The position numbers and the translations under genes are program-made. Below the pieces are notes generated by a model. It had not been told where the DNA came from, did no database searches, and saw only the letters and a program-made list of their open reading frames with translations. Shown piece by piece: positions 52,730 to 61,397 of a stretch of 64,000 bases of DNA. Source of the stretch: Gp7-AA6 sp036395755 (GTDB lineage Bacteria > Acidobacteriota > Thermoanaerobaculia > UBA5066 > Gp7-AA6); contig DASWCZ010000061.1 in the NCBI GenBank assembly GCA_036395755.1, positions 1 through 64,000 on the forward strand, given 5' to 3'. Position 1 is the stretch's first letter; each line of letters begins with the position of its first letter.

Positions 52730-53331
52730 GATCTGGACCCTTTCGCGCGCCGGGAGCTGGAGATGGCGCGGCGCAGCAGGTTGACGGCGCGGTGGACGTT
52801 CGATTTCGCGGTTCCGAGCGGCTGCTTCAAGATTGCCGCGACTTCGTCGAGCGGAAGCCCCTCGACGTAGCGCAGGACGAGCGCCGCGCGGTAGCGCTCG
52901 GGAAGCGTGGCGACGAGAGAGGCGATGTCCGCGCGCTTCTGCGACCGTTCGAGCCGGGAATCCGGTCGCTCTCCGGGATCGTCGGGAGACTCCCAAGCGC
53001 GCCGGGCCGCCTCGCCTTCCGCGCCGCCGTTGTCGATCGAGACCAGGCGCGCTCGCTTGCCTCTCAATCGGTTGCGCGCGACGTTCAACGTGATCCGGTA
53101 GAGCCAGGCCTGGAGCGCGAGCGCGCGGATCCGGTCTCCCGGATACGTCTTCAAGGCTCGATATGCGCGGACGAAGGAATCCTGGGTCACCTCCTCGGCG
53201 TCCTCGCGGCTTCGAGAGAGGCGGCGGGCGAAGGAGAAAAGCCGGTCCTGGAACGTGCGGACGAGGCTCTCGAACGCCGCGTCGAGGTCGTCGGCGAGGT
53301 CGTTCGTCAGGGAGTCCGTGCGTGCCATTGC
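52726..53331 (-). CDS. ECF-type RNA polymerase sigma factor
   Basis: A 201-aa extracytoplasmic-function sigma factor. Region 2 has FESLVRTFQDRLFSFARRLSRSREDAEEVTQDSFVRAYRAL; region 4 has ASLVATLPERYRAALVLRYVEGLPLDEVAAILKQPLGTAKSNVHRA. A linker with a variable acidic insert lies between. ATG 53331 has a GGAAAA site nearby; an ATG at 53436 is possible. The next gene is the reversed Ada-like methyltransferase; no anti-sigma gene follows, so the regulation of this sigma factor is open. Confidence 0.92.
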   Translation of the reverse strand, partial: AMARTDSLTNDLADDLDAAFESLVRTFQDRLFSFARRLSRSREDAEEVTQDSFVRAYRALKTYPGDRIRALALQAWLYRITLNVARNRLRGKRARLVSIDNGGAEGEAARRAWESPDDPGERPDSRLERSQKRADIASLVATLPERYRAALVLRYVEGLPLDEVAAILKQPLGTAKSNVHRAVNLLRRAISSSRRAKGSRS

Positions 53332-53488
53332 CGCGTCTTTTCCTTCCTCGGGCCGGGGCGCCAGCTTCACGAGCTGGAAGCCGCGAGAGCCGTCAATTCG
53401 CGTCGGTGAGCCTTCGGTAACGCAAGTCGTGGTCATGGAGCCCTCTCACCCGGTAGAACACGGGCTCGGGGCCAGGGGTTGCAACCTC

Positions 53489-54475
53489 TTATGCCGGAAC
53501 GTAGCCAAGCCGGCCCTCGATCGCGCCTGCGATCAACAGGGCGTGGTGACGGCTGTTCTCGATGAAGATATGGCCGACTTCAGTCCCGCCGAGGATGGCC
53601 CCGGCCAGGTAGAGGTCCGGGACGTTCGATTCGAGCGTGTTGGGGTCGTGAGCCGGGACCCGTTGCAGCCCCTCCAGGCGGACGCCGCAGCGCTCGAAAA
53701 GGGTGAAGTCGGGCTGATACCCGATCAGGGGAAAAACCGCGTCCGCGCGCGGCGACTCGATGCCGGCGGGCGACTCGACCCGGACCGAGTCGGGTGTGAT
53801 CTCCAGGATCTTCGCCTGGAAGATCGCCCGGATCGCTCCGGCGAGGATCCGGTTCTCGAGGTCCGGCTTGATCCAGTATTTCACTCTCTCGGAGATCGTG
53901 GGCCCGCGGACGAGGAGCGTCACGCGCGCGCCGTGCCGGTAGAGGTCGAGGGCGGCTTCGGCGGCCGAGTTCTTCCCGCCGATGACGACGACGTCTCGGT
54001 CGTGGAACGGGTAGCCCGAGACGAAACGGCGGTGGACGTTTGGAAGATCCTCTCCCGGGACGCCGAGCCGCCGCGGGTTTCCGAAGAAACCGGTCGCAAG
54101 AATCGCCGCGGCGGCGCCGAACCGCCGCGCGACGTGTCTGCCGGCGGCCGACACGTCGAGACCTCCGCCAGGTCGCGGCTCGACCGCGACGATCTCGGTC
54201 TCCGGGACGACCTTCACCCGGAACTTCTCCGCGACGCTCCGGTAGTAGGCGAGCGTCTCGAGTCGGGTCGGATGGGCATCGGGCACGCCGAACGGTACGC
54301 CGGCGATGTCCAGGAGGTCGCGCGTCGAGAACCAGCGCATCTCCTCGGGGAAGTGGTAGATCGTGTCGAGGATGTGCCCGCGATCGTAGCAGACGGCGGC
54401 GATGCCCCGCCTTCCGAGCTCGACCGCGCAGGCGATACCCGTCGGCCCTGCGCCGACGATCGCGACCGGGTCCAC
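53489..54475 (-). CDS. ypdA: YpdA-family bacillithiol disulfide reductase
   Basis: A 328-aa flavoprotein. GAGPTGIACAVELGRRG (residues 8-24) binds FAD; GGKNSAAEAALDLYRHGARVTLL binds NADPH; and the C-terminal GGTEVGHIFIENSRHHALLIA is the family signature block. YpdA reduces bacillithiol disulfide (BSSB), so the organism may use bacillithiol. GTG 54475 begins the gene. The repeat element at 54.49 kb lies 17 bp upstream. Confidence 0.9.
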   Translation of the reverse strand: MDPVAIVGAGPTGIACAVELGRRGIAAVCYDRGHILDTIYHFPEEMRWFSTRDLLDIAGVPFGVPDAHPTRLETLAYYRSVAEKFRVKVVPETEIVAVEPRPGGGLDVSAAGRHVARRFGAAAAILATGFFGNPRRLGVPGEDLPNVHRRFVSGYPFHDRDVVVIGGKNSAAEAALDLYRHGARVTLLVRGPTISERVKYWIKPDLENRILAGAIRAIFQAKILEITPDSVRVESPAGIESPRADAVFPLIGYQPDFTLFERCGVRLEGLQRVPAHDPNTLESNVPDLYLAGAILGGTEVGHIFIENSRHHALLIAGAIEGRLGYVPA

Positions 54476-54491
54476 GCGCGGATTCTAAGCG

Positions 54492-54603
54492 GGGTCAGGT
54501 CCTCACAATTCGATGACGTCTCGATCGAGCCGGACTGGTCTTGGCACTTCGCGACGCAAAGTGGCAAGTGGAGACCTGACCCCGCAAGTGGAGACCTGAC
54601 CCC
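54492..54603. repeat. 'GACCTGACCCC' repeat element with inverted end
   Basis: GGGGTCAGGTCCTCAC (54492-54507) is an inverted partial copy of the direct 20-bp units GCAAGTGGAGACCTGACCCC at 54564-54583 and 54584-54603. The spacer of about 56 bp between them is not a gene. The whole resembles a short palindromic mobile-like element between ypdA and the BON gene. Confidence 0.75.
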
Positions 54604-54608
54604 CTCGG

Positions 54609-55400
54609 CTAGGCTCTTTCCCGGTTGTCCTCTTCGATTCCGAAGAGCCGCGAGAAGAAGCCCTTCCGGACATGCAGGTTGTTGTGAACCTCGCGGACGC
54701 CCGGACACGCTTCGGCGATGTCTTCGGCGAGGCGTTTCTGTTCGCGGGTTTCGACTTCGCCGTCGAGCGTGACCTCCCGCTTGCTGACTCTCACCTGGAC
54801 GTCGGTTGCGTCGATCTCGCCGTGCTGCGCGAGCTCCTCGCTCACGTCCTCGTGGATGCGTTCATCGGACCGCTGGTATCCCTTCGGACCCTTTCCCGTG
54901 AAACGCCCTCGCGGAACGTCCATGAGATGACTCGAAGTCCCGTAGTAGCTGGCGCCGTACCCGAGCGGTGCGGACCGCCACCGCTCCGGCGTGCGGAAGG
55001 TCGGGTTCTCATAACCCTGCTCACCCGGGCTCCATCCGTAGAGGTAACCGGAGCCCTGGCCGAAGCCGCCCTCTGCCTGCCAGCCGAGAGAGCCGGGGCC
55101 GTACGGGCTGTGGCTGTGCCGGTGGATGATTTGCGGATGGAACTCGGTTGCGCCCCCGGTCCGGTCCGGGCGGCCCGAGTCCTCGAAACGCTCGGACGGA
55201 GAGAACGTCTCCGAAACCTCCTCGTACGGGCGCTCGTATCTCGGCGGAAACCGTTCGTCGTACTCGCGGCCGTACCCCCAGGAGCTTTCCCCGGGCCAGC
55301 CGGTCGTTCGATAGCCTCTGGAGAAGCGGTCGAAATCGCCGCGCCGATATTCGTCCTCGCGGTTCATGCGGCGGCGCTCGCGATCATCGTTGTAACCCAT
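54609..55400 (-). CDS. BON domain protein with Tyr/Gly-rich N-terminal region
   Basis: A 263-aa protein. Residues 1-170 are low-complexity, Arg/Asp/Gly/Tyr/Ser-rich (for example RRGDFDRFSRGYRTTGWPG and many FxxPxR pieces). Residues about 175-260 form a BON domain: GRFTGKGPKGYQRSDERIHEDVSEELAQ, DVQVRVSKREVTLDGEVETREQK, ACPGVREVHNNLHV. BON domains associate with phospholipid surfaces. GGAGGCACG lies 8 nt before ATG 55400. No signal peptide is seen. Confidence 0.85.
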   Translation of the reverse strand: MGYNDDRERRRMNREDEYRRGDFDRFSRGYRTTGWPGESSWGYGREYDERFPPRYERPYEEVSETFSPSERFEDSGRPDRTGGATEFHPQIIHRHSHSPYGPGSLGWQAEGGFGQGSGYLYGWSPGEQGYENPTFRTPERWRSAPLGYGASYYGTSSHLMDVPRGRFTGKGPKGYQRSDERIHEDVSEELAQHGEIDATDVQVRVSKREVTLDGEVETREQKRLAEDIAEACPGVREVHNNLHVRKGFFSRLFGIEEDNRERA

Positions 55401-55568
55401 AACGTCGTGCCTCCTTTCGTGTCACACGAAGATGCGGTTGCCGAGCTTCCCCTCGGGATGAAGGACACGGTGTGGAAAGTCGACAGAAGAAAGAGGGTGC
55501 AACATGTATGCCGGTAAAGCGGGAAGCACAGCTCAGCCTTGGAGCGATTTACGGTGCGGGATCTCCGG

Positions 55569-56525
55569 TCAGATTCCCTGGATGCGCACTCCGCCCCCGC
55601 TCGTGTGGAGGCGCAGCAGCTCGCCGCCTCCGCCGAGATTCCCGTGCAATTTTCCGCGCGACATCTCACCAGAGACGGTGATCGGCAGATCGGCCTTGAC
55701 GGAGTTGCCCGAGGCATCGATCCGCAGCCCGACGGAGGGATCGAGGGAAACCTGAATCCCGCCGCCGGAAGTCTCGAGGGTTCCGCCGTGGCCGTTGCCG
55801 CGCGCGAACGTGGCTTCGATTCCGCCGCCGGACGTGTCCGCGTCAACGCGGCCGCCCGCCTCGTGAATGTGGATGCCGCCGCCGGAACTGTGTGCCTGGA
55901 TGTCTCCCGTCACGCGATCGAGTCGGACCGATCCCCCGCTCGTTTCCGCGTGGATCGGGCCGTCGATCTCGGTCCCCTCGATCCCTCCGCCGGAGGTCTC
56001 GACGTGCACCCGGCCACGGATCCGCGCGAGCTCGATTCCGCCTCCGGACGTGTCGCCTTCGAGCTCACCGGTCAGGTCTCTCGCTTCGATTCCGCCGCCG
56101 GATGTGTCGAGCTTCGCGCGCGACCGCAGGCCGGCGATGCGGATTCCGCCGCCGGAGCTGTGAATGGCGAGGGCCGTCTCTGCCGGGACTTGCACTTCGA
56201 AGTGGACCTCGGCGCCTTTCCACTCGATCGTCGGAAAGAAATGACCACCACGGCGCCGGGCCGTCACGGACACCGAGCCGGGATCCTCGCGGTACGTGAA
56301 CCGCAGGAGGTCGTCGAGCTCCCTCCGCTTCGACGTGATGACGAGCCTCGCGTCCGTCGCGGCGGTACCGGTCACGGTGACGCTTCCCATCTCGGTATCC
56401 AGCGCAAAACGGCCTCCCGGGACGAGCTTCAGGGTCTTCTCGATGCGGGACTCGGCTCGCAGGGAATACGGCCCGAGCGCGAGGAGGGCAAAGAGCGGGA
56501 GAGCTCTGGCGATTCGGCAGTTCAT
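55569..56525 (-). CDS. DUF4097 family beta-helix surface protein
   Basis: A 318-aa protein with a signal peptide (residues 1-24, ending YSLRAE). After an N-terminal strand region (VTVTGTAATDARLVITSKR) comes a run of about nine near-identical 20-residue repeats, each with a SGGGIE/I turn (for example LDTSGGGIEARDLTGELEGD). This right-handed beta-helix plan is DUF4097, sometimes annotated as a putative adhesin. The function is not established. DNA of the repeat stretch is repetitive as a consequence (GATTCCGCCGCCGGA recurs on the plus strand), so I do not treat it as an independent repeat array. Confidence 0.8.
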   Translation of the reverse strand: MNCRIARALPLFALLALGPYSLRAESRIEKTLKLVPGGRFALDTEMGSVTVTGTAATDARLVITSKRRELDDLLRFTYREDPGSVSVTARRRGGHFFPTIEWKGAEVHFEVQVPAETALAIHSSGGGIRIAGLRSRAKLDTSGGGIEARDLTGELEGDTSGGGIELARIRGRVHVETSGGGIEGTEIDGPIHAETSGGSVRLDRVTGDIQAHSSGGGIHIHEAGGRVDADTSGGGIEATFARGNGHGGTLETSGGGIQVSLDPSVGLRIDASGNSVKADLPITVSGEMSRGKLHGNLGGGGELLRLHTSGGGVRIQGI

Positions 56526-56649
56526 GAGACTTCCTCCGAGCGCCGCGGCGGCGCCTTTTCATACCTTCTAACGCATCGGAGAAGGGAAGGTTCCGGTGAC
56601 CGCTACGGCCCCTCGCGCCGCGGCGGCTGCTTCTTCGCTCCCGCCTCCG

Positions 56650-56742
56650 GGGGGCCTCAATTCCCTCCAGCCGCTTCGCGGAGGCCCGCGTGAACTCCGC
56701 CCCCAGGAGCACGATCAGGGACGCGAAGACGAGTCTCGTCTC
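56650..56742 (-). pseudogene. possible remnant of a YihY/UPF0761 membrane protein
   Basis: The minus strand here encodes RLVFASLIVLLGAEFTRASAKRLEG, like the last helix of the YihY family (intact versions have a longer SLIVLLLWVYYSAQ...GAEFTR segment). The frame then degenerates into Arg-rich non-family sequence. No start or full gene is present. Weak evidence. Confidence 0.3.
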
Positions 56743-56781
56743 AGGTCTTCGCGGCCCGGCGATGCTACGATCCCTGCGGCC

Positions 56782-58587
56782 GTGTCGCGAGCGCCGAGGA
56801 ATCCGTCCCGAATCGCTCTCGCGATCTCCTTTTTTTCTCTCTTTCCGCTTCTCCACTGTGCCCCGGCTCCCGGGCCGCGCCGGGCCGTTCGCGAGCCGCG
56901 GCCGTCGCCCCGCGCCGTCCTCGTTTCGTTCGACGGAGTCGCGGGCGAGCGGCTCGAGACGCTGCTCGCAGATCCCGCGAAGCTCCCGACCGGCGCGTTC
57001 CGTCGGCTCGCCGCGCGCGGTTTCCATGCGGTGCGTTCGCAGCCTCCGACCCCTTCGCTGACCGCGGTCTCGCACATCACGCACGTCACCGGCGCTCTGC
57101 CCGAGTCGACCGGGATCGTGTCCAACACGATGCTCGACTTCGCGAAGCTGTTTCCGGCGACGATCTCCGGCTTCGACGCGCCCATTCGCGCCGAGACGCT
57201 CTGGCAGGCCGCGCGCCGGCAGGGCAAGCGCGTCGGCGTGATGCTGTACCCCGGCGCGGACGGCAAGGGGCCGCAGCGCACGGCCAACTGGATGATGACC
57301 TGGCCGGGGGATCCGGTCGCGCCCGGGAAGTTGCGCTCGCTCGACGCCGCGGCGTGGCTGCCGGTCGAGGCGTCCGAGGGTCCGCCGAGCTTTTCGCCGG
57401 TCCGCCGGGCGGTTCTCTCATTTGCAAAGACGTCCCACTCGGTCCGGCTCCTCGCGCTCGACCGGACCGACGACGGGCGCGTCGACTACGACCGGGTACT
57501 CGTCGTGTCGGAGACCGGGCCGCGACGCGAGGTTCGCGTCGGGGAATGGTTCCCGGTCGAGGTCGCGAGCGGGGAAGGACGCACGGGAGCGTGGTGCAAG
57601 GTGCTCGCGCTCGCGCCCGACCTCTCGCGAGCCGAGATCTACGTCGGCCCGCTCTCGCGCTCGACCGGCGTCCCGAGAGAGTGGGTGCGCGCGCTCGACG
57701 ACCAGATCGGCTTCTGGCCGGGGACTCCGGACCACGAGGCGTTCGGAGCGGAGAGCGGCCGGTCCGAGATCTTCCTCGAGCAGACGGACCGGCTGGTCGA
57801 TTTCCTGACGCGCGCAGATCTTCTCGCGCTCTCCCGCCGGGACTGGGACCTTCTCCTGGTGTACCAACCGGAAGTCGACGAGGTGTCGCACGAGTTTCTC
57901 CTGATCGATCCGAGGCAGCCGCGCTTCACGCCGGAGCGCTCCGCGCGCTTTCTGCGCCTCGTGGAAGAGAGCTACGCCCTCGCCGATCGGTCCCTCGACG
58001 CGGTCGAGAAGTCTCTTTCGCCGGCGGACTCGCTCTTCGTGACCTCGGACCACGGAATGACGGCGATCTGGGGAGAGATCTCGATCAACGAAATCCTTCG
58101 CCAGGCCGACCTCGTGAAGCTCGACGCGGAGAAGAACGTCGCGGCGACCTCGCCGCTCGCCGGCGTCCCCGCGAGCGGGATTGCGCACGTCTACGTGAAC
58201 CCGGCGGGAGCGCCGGGGGCGCTCGACCGGGCGAAACGGGTGCTCGAGGACTTCCGGGTTCACGGGGAGTCACCGTTCGACCGGATCGTGCGGCGCGACG
58301 ACGCGGAGGAGCTCGGTCTGCGCGCCCCGGAGTCGGGAGACCTGATCGTGCTCGCGAAGCCCGGCTTCTTGTTCACGAAGAAGATCGAGGAAGGCGCTCC
58401 GGTCGGAGAGCGGCGCGACTACGGAGGGCACGGGTACCGCAACGTGTACCCGGAGCTCGACGCGACGTTTTTCGCCGCCGGCCCGGGGATCCCGCCGTCC
58501 CGAGCCGAAACGATCGGCTCGTGGGAAATCGCCGCCCGCGTCGCGCGGGCGCTCGGGATCGAGCCGCCCAGGAACGCCGCGCGGTAG
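56782..58587 (+). CDS. alkaline phosphatase superfamily phosphodiesterase/nucleotide pyrophosphatase, lipoprotein
   Basis: A 601-aa protein from GTG 56782; the frame upstream is not supported. Residues 1-24 end in the lipobox FPLLHC, so it is probably an outer-face lipoprotein. The core is the type I phosphodiesterase fold: SFDGVAGERL with the first metal ligand, TPSLTAVSHITHVTG with the catalytic Thr/Ser, YQPEVDEVSHEF and FVTSDHGM with metal ligands, and GGHGYRNVYPELDATFFAAGPGI near the C-terminus. It likely hydrolyses phosphate diesters or pyrophosphates outside the cell. An independent unit. Confidence 0.85.
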   Translation: MSRAPRNPSRIALAISFFSLFPLLHCAPAPGPRRAVREPRPSPRAVLVSFDGVAGERLETLLADPAKLPTGAFRRLAARGFHAVRSQPPTPSLTAVSHITHVTGALPESTGIVSNTMLDFAKLFPATISGFDAPIRAETLWQAARRQGKRVGVMLYPGADGKGPQRTANWMMTWPGDPVAPGKLRSLDAAAWLPVEASEGPPSFSPVRRAVLSFAKTSHSVRLLALDRTDDGRVDYDRVLVVSETGPRREVRVGEWFPVEVASGEGRTGAWCKVLALAPDLSRAEIYVGPLSRSTGVPREWVRALDDQIGFWPGTPDHEAFGAESGRSEIFLEQTDRLVDFLTRADLLALSRRDWDLLLVYQPEVDEVSHEFLLIDPRQPRFTPERSARFLRLVEESYALADRSLDAVEKSLSPADSLFVTSDHGMTAIWGEISINEILRQADLVKLDAEKNVAATSPLAGVPASGIAHVYVNPAGAPGALDRAKRVLEDFRVHGESPFDRIVRRDDAEELGLRAPESGDLIVLAKPGFLFTKKIEEGAPVGERRDYGGHGYRNVYPELDATFFAAGPGIPPSRAETIGSWEIAARVARALGIEPPRNAAR

Positions 58588-58737
58588 AACCGGTCTCGGG
58601 CGGCTCGAGCATCTTCAGGACGCCTTCACGGAGCGATCGAGTTCTCGTTTAGGGTCCTCGTCCCGCGGCGCATCGCCTTCGTCCGGCGGGAAAAACCGTT
58701 CCCGCGCCTCTGCGTCTTCTTTCTCCAGAGGTGCGAG

Positions 58738-60300
58738 ATGCGCCGCTCCGTTTTTCTGGGCCTCGGGCTCGCCGCCGCCATCTGCTCCGCGCAGGAACCG
58801 CCGGCCTCCTCCGCCGAACCCGGACGCGTCCGATCGACTCCCTACATGATCCAGCCGCGCGACGGCTCGCCGCGCGTCTCCGCGGAGCTCGGCTGGCTCA
58901 CCGTTCCCGAGAATCACGCACGCCCGTCGGGACCCTCGATCGAGCTCGCCTTCCTGCGGATTCGGACGGCGGCGCCCCGGCCGGGAGCGCCGGTCGTCTG
59001 GCTCGCGGGCGGACCGGGGGGATCGGGGACGCTGGACGCGGAAGGCGCGATCCTTCCGCTCTTTCTCGAGATCGCGCAGTTCGCCGACGTCATCGCTCTC
59101 GATCAGCGCGGCATGGGACGCTCGCAGCCGCGCCTGGATTGTCCGGGCCGGTTCGATCTGCCGCTCGACCGGCCCATGGAGCGCGATCTCATCCTCGCCG
59201 CGTTCCGGGATCACGCGACAGAATGCCGGGAGTTCTGGTCCAGTCGCGGCGTCGACCTCGCCTCCTACAACACGAACGAGAGCGCGCGCGATCTCGAGGA
59301 CCTGAGGAAGGCGCTCGGCGTCCCGAAGCTCGCTCTTCTCGCCGGCAGCTACGGCACGCATCTCGCGCTCGCGACGATCCGCCTCTTCGAGAGCTCCATC
59401 GACCGCGCGGTGCTGTTCGGCGTCCAGGGCCCCGACCACATGGAGCGGCTCCCCGGGGATTTCCAGGGTGTGCTGGAGCAGATCGACCGGCTCGTGAAGC
59501 GCACTCCACTCCTCGCGGCGCGGATGCCGAGTTTCCTCGGGGCGGTCCAGATCGTTCTTCAGAAGCTCGAGCGCGAGCCGGAGAAGGTGGAAGGGGTCGA
59601 CCCGGCGACGGGAGAGAAGCGGCTGGTCACCGTCGGGAAGTTCGACCTGCAATGCTTCACCCGCAATCTGCTCTCGTCCCGGGAACAGATCTCGCGGCTG
59701 CCCGGCCTCTATCTCGCGATGCTCAAGGGGAATTTCCAGGAGCTTGCGACGAGCGCTCTGACGAGCCGCCGCAGCGTGTCGCCTCCGGCCGTCGACTTCA
59801 CGATGCGCTGCGCCTCGGGCGCGTCACCGTCCCGCCGCGAGAAGGTGCGGTCCCAGTCGTCCGAGACTCTTCTTGGGACCGCCGCGGACTTCCCGATGCC
59901 CGACGTCTGCGACGTTTGGGGCATTCCCGAGCTCGGTCCCGATTTCCGCGCGCCCGTCGCTTCGACCGTTCCGGTGCTCTTCGTTAGCGGAACGCTCGAT
60001 GCGCACACCCCGCCGTCCAATGCGAAAGAGGTGCTCGCGGGGTTTCCCAACGGCCGGCATCTGCTGGTCGACGGCGGCGCTCACTACCTGCTCGCATTCG
60101 GCCTGCCGAAAGGGCGCAAACTCACGGCAAAGTTCCTGAGAGGGGATTCAATCTCCGCGGCCCGGCTTTCGACGCCTGCATTCGGATTTCTCATCCCGGG
60201 TCTCTCGCGTGAAGACGAGATCGCGGCGGAGTTCGGCCGCGCGCTGGCGTCGCGGCCACGGGTCGAGACTCGACCCGAAGTCCTCACTCGGCCGCCCTAG
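58738..60300 (+). CDS. alpha/beta hydrolase, tripeptidyl aminopeptidase-like, exported
   Basis: A 520-aa protein from ATG 58738 (GAGGTG upstream) with a signal peptide (residues 1-19). The S33-like hydrolase core shows WLAGGPGGSG, DQRGMGRSQP, nucleophile in LAGSYGTHLA, Asp in VSGTLDAHTPP and His in DGGAHY. Members release peptides or amino acids from chain ends; a substrate cannot be set. Between GTLDAHTPP and the N-terminal half lies the usual cap domain. The 150 bp between its start and the previous gene contain no other gene. Confidence 0.83.
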   Translation: MRRSVFLGLGLAAAICSAQEPPASSAEPGRVRSTPYMIQPRDGSPRVSAELGWLTVPENHARPSGPSIELAFLRIRTAAPRPGAPVVWLAGGPGGSGTLDAEGAILPLFLEIAQFADVIALDQRGMGRSQPRLDCPGRFDLPLDRPMERDLILAAFRDHATECREFWSSRGVDLASYNTNESARDLEDLRKALGVPKLALLAGSYGTHLALATIRLFESSIDRAVLFGVQGPDHMERLPGDFQGVLEQIDRLVKRTPLLAARMPSFLGAVQIVLQKLEREPEKVEGVDPATGEKRLVTVGKFDLQCFTRNLLSSREQISRLPGLYLAMLKGNFQELATSALTSRRSVSPPAVDFTMRCASGASPSRREKVRSQSSETLLGTAADFPMPDVCDVWGIPELGPDFRAPVASTVPVLFVSGTLDAHTPPSNAKEVLAGFPNGRHLLVDGGAHYLLAFGLPKGRKLTAKFLRGDSISAARLSTPAFGFLIPGLSREDEIAAEFGRALASRPRVETRPEVLTRPP

Positions 60301-60318
60301 AGTCCTCGCGCGACCGCC

Positions 60319-61281
60319 CTAGGGACGCGCGGAAGCGGTCTCCGTGAGAACGGCGTCCGGCGCGTACACGGGTGCGCACCAGTTCCGGTACTCCGGGCGA
60401 CGCCCCCGGACCACGTCGAAATAGAGCGCCCTCAGGGTTTCGGCGATCGGGCCGATCCGACCGGTTCCGATCGGACGGTGGTCCACTCGGGTGACCGCCA
60501 CGATCTGGACCCCGGTTCCCACGAAGAGAGCTTCCTCCGCCACGTAGATCTCGCTGCGGTCGATCGAGCGCTCGACGACCGTCAGGCCGCATTCCCTGGC
60601 CAGCAGCTCGATGACGGTGCGGCGCGTGATTCCTTCGAGGATGTTGTCCGTGATCGGCGGCGTCAGGACGACCCCGTTCCGGACGAGAAAGAAGTTCGCG
60701 GCGGAGCCTTCCGAGATGTGACCGTCGCGGTTGAGAACGATCGCTTCGTCGAAGCCGGCCCGCATCGCCTCCGACTTGGCGAGCGCGGAGTTGACGTAAG
60801 CGCCCACGATCTTGCCGCGCGCCGGAATCGCGTTGTCGTCCACGCGCCTCCACGACGAGATGGTCGCGTGCGCCCCCTCTTCTTTGTCGATGTAGCGGCC
60901 GTACGGCATCGCCACGATCGAAATCTCGGGCGTGAGATCGTGCAGTCGGACGCCGACCGTCTCGTCCGCATAGAACGCGAGAGAACGGGCGTAGCAGTCT
61001 TCCCGATAGCCCTCCCGGCGCAGGAGGTCGGCGAGGGCGGCGGTGAGCTGGGCTTGATCGAGCGGCAGCTGCATCCCGATCATCCGGGCGGACTCGAGGA
61101 AGCGGCGGTAGTGGTCCTCCGGCCGGAAGACGAAGAGCTCCTGCTCGTCGTCGTTCCAGTAGCCGCGGATCCCGCTGAAAACGCCGGTGCCGTAATTCAG
61201 ACCGTGGGTCAGCACGCCGACGCGAGCTTCCGCATAGGGAATGATTCGACCCTTGAAGAAGGCGAAGTGCGGCAGAACCAT
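60319..61281 (-). CDS. ilvE: branched-chain amino acid aminotransferase
   Basis: PLP enzyme (class IV) that transaminates leucine, isoleucine and valine with 2-oxoglutarate. The 320-aa protein from ATG 61281 (GGAGG 5 nt upstream) has HGLNYGTGVFSGIRGYW, the PLP lysine in GAYVNSALAKSEAMRAGFDEAIVLN and EALFVGTGVQIVAVTRVDHRPIG. A longer frame to 61434 would run across the divergent promoter region. It faces a MocR regulator across about 115 bp. Confidence 0.9.
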   Translation of the reverse strand: MVLPHFAFFKGRIIPYAEARVGVLTHGLNYGTGVFSGIRGYWNDDEQELFVFRPEDHYRRFLESARMIGMQLPLDQAQLTAALADLLRREGYREDCYARSLAFYADETVGVRLHDLTPEISIVAMPYGRYIDKEEGAHATISSWRRVDDNAIPARGKIVGAYVNSALAKSEAMRAGFDEAIVLNRDGHISEGSAANFFLVRNGVVLTPPITDNILEGITRRTVIELLARECGLTVVERSIDRSEIYVAEEALFVGTGVQIVAVTRVDHRPIGTGRIGPIAETLRALYFDVVRGRRPEYRNWCAPVYAPDAVLTETASARP

Positions 61282-61371
61282 CAAATCCTCCAATGCCAAT
61301 CGAGAGGTCCAATCTTCATCGGTTCCCATCGAGAGCGACAGCATCCGCCCCTGCTTTGATAGAATCAATAG

Positions 61372-61389
61372 CCACTTTGGAGAAAGTGG
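61372..61389. promoter_or_regulatory. candidate MocR operator dyad
   Basis: A perfect dyad CCACTTT-N4-AAAGTGG lies 8 bp before the MocR start, in the divergent region with ilvE. GntR/MocR regulators bind such sites near their own promoters. Binding is inferred. Confidence 0.45.
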
Positions 61390-61397
61390 ACTGAGCC

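Noticed and set aside
55569..56525. Regular GCCGCCGGA triplet-rich repeats on the plus strand
   Set aside because: They are the DNA of the SGGGIE protein repeats of the DUF4097 gene on the other strand, not a CRISPR or independent array: spacing varies and the coding frame explains them.
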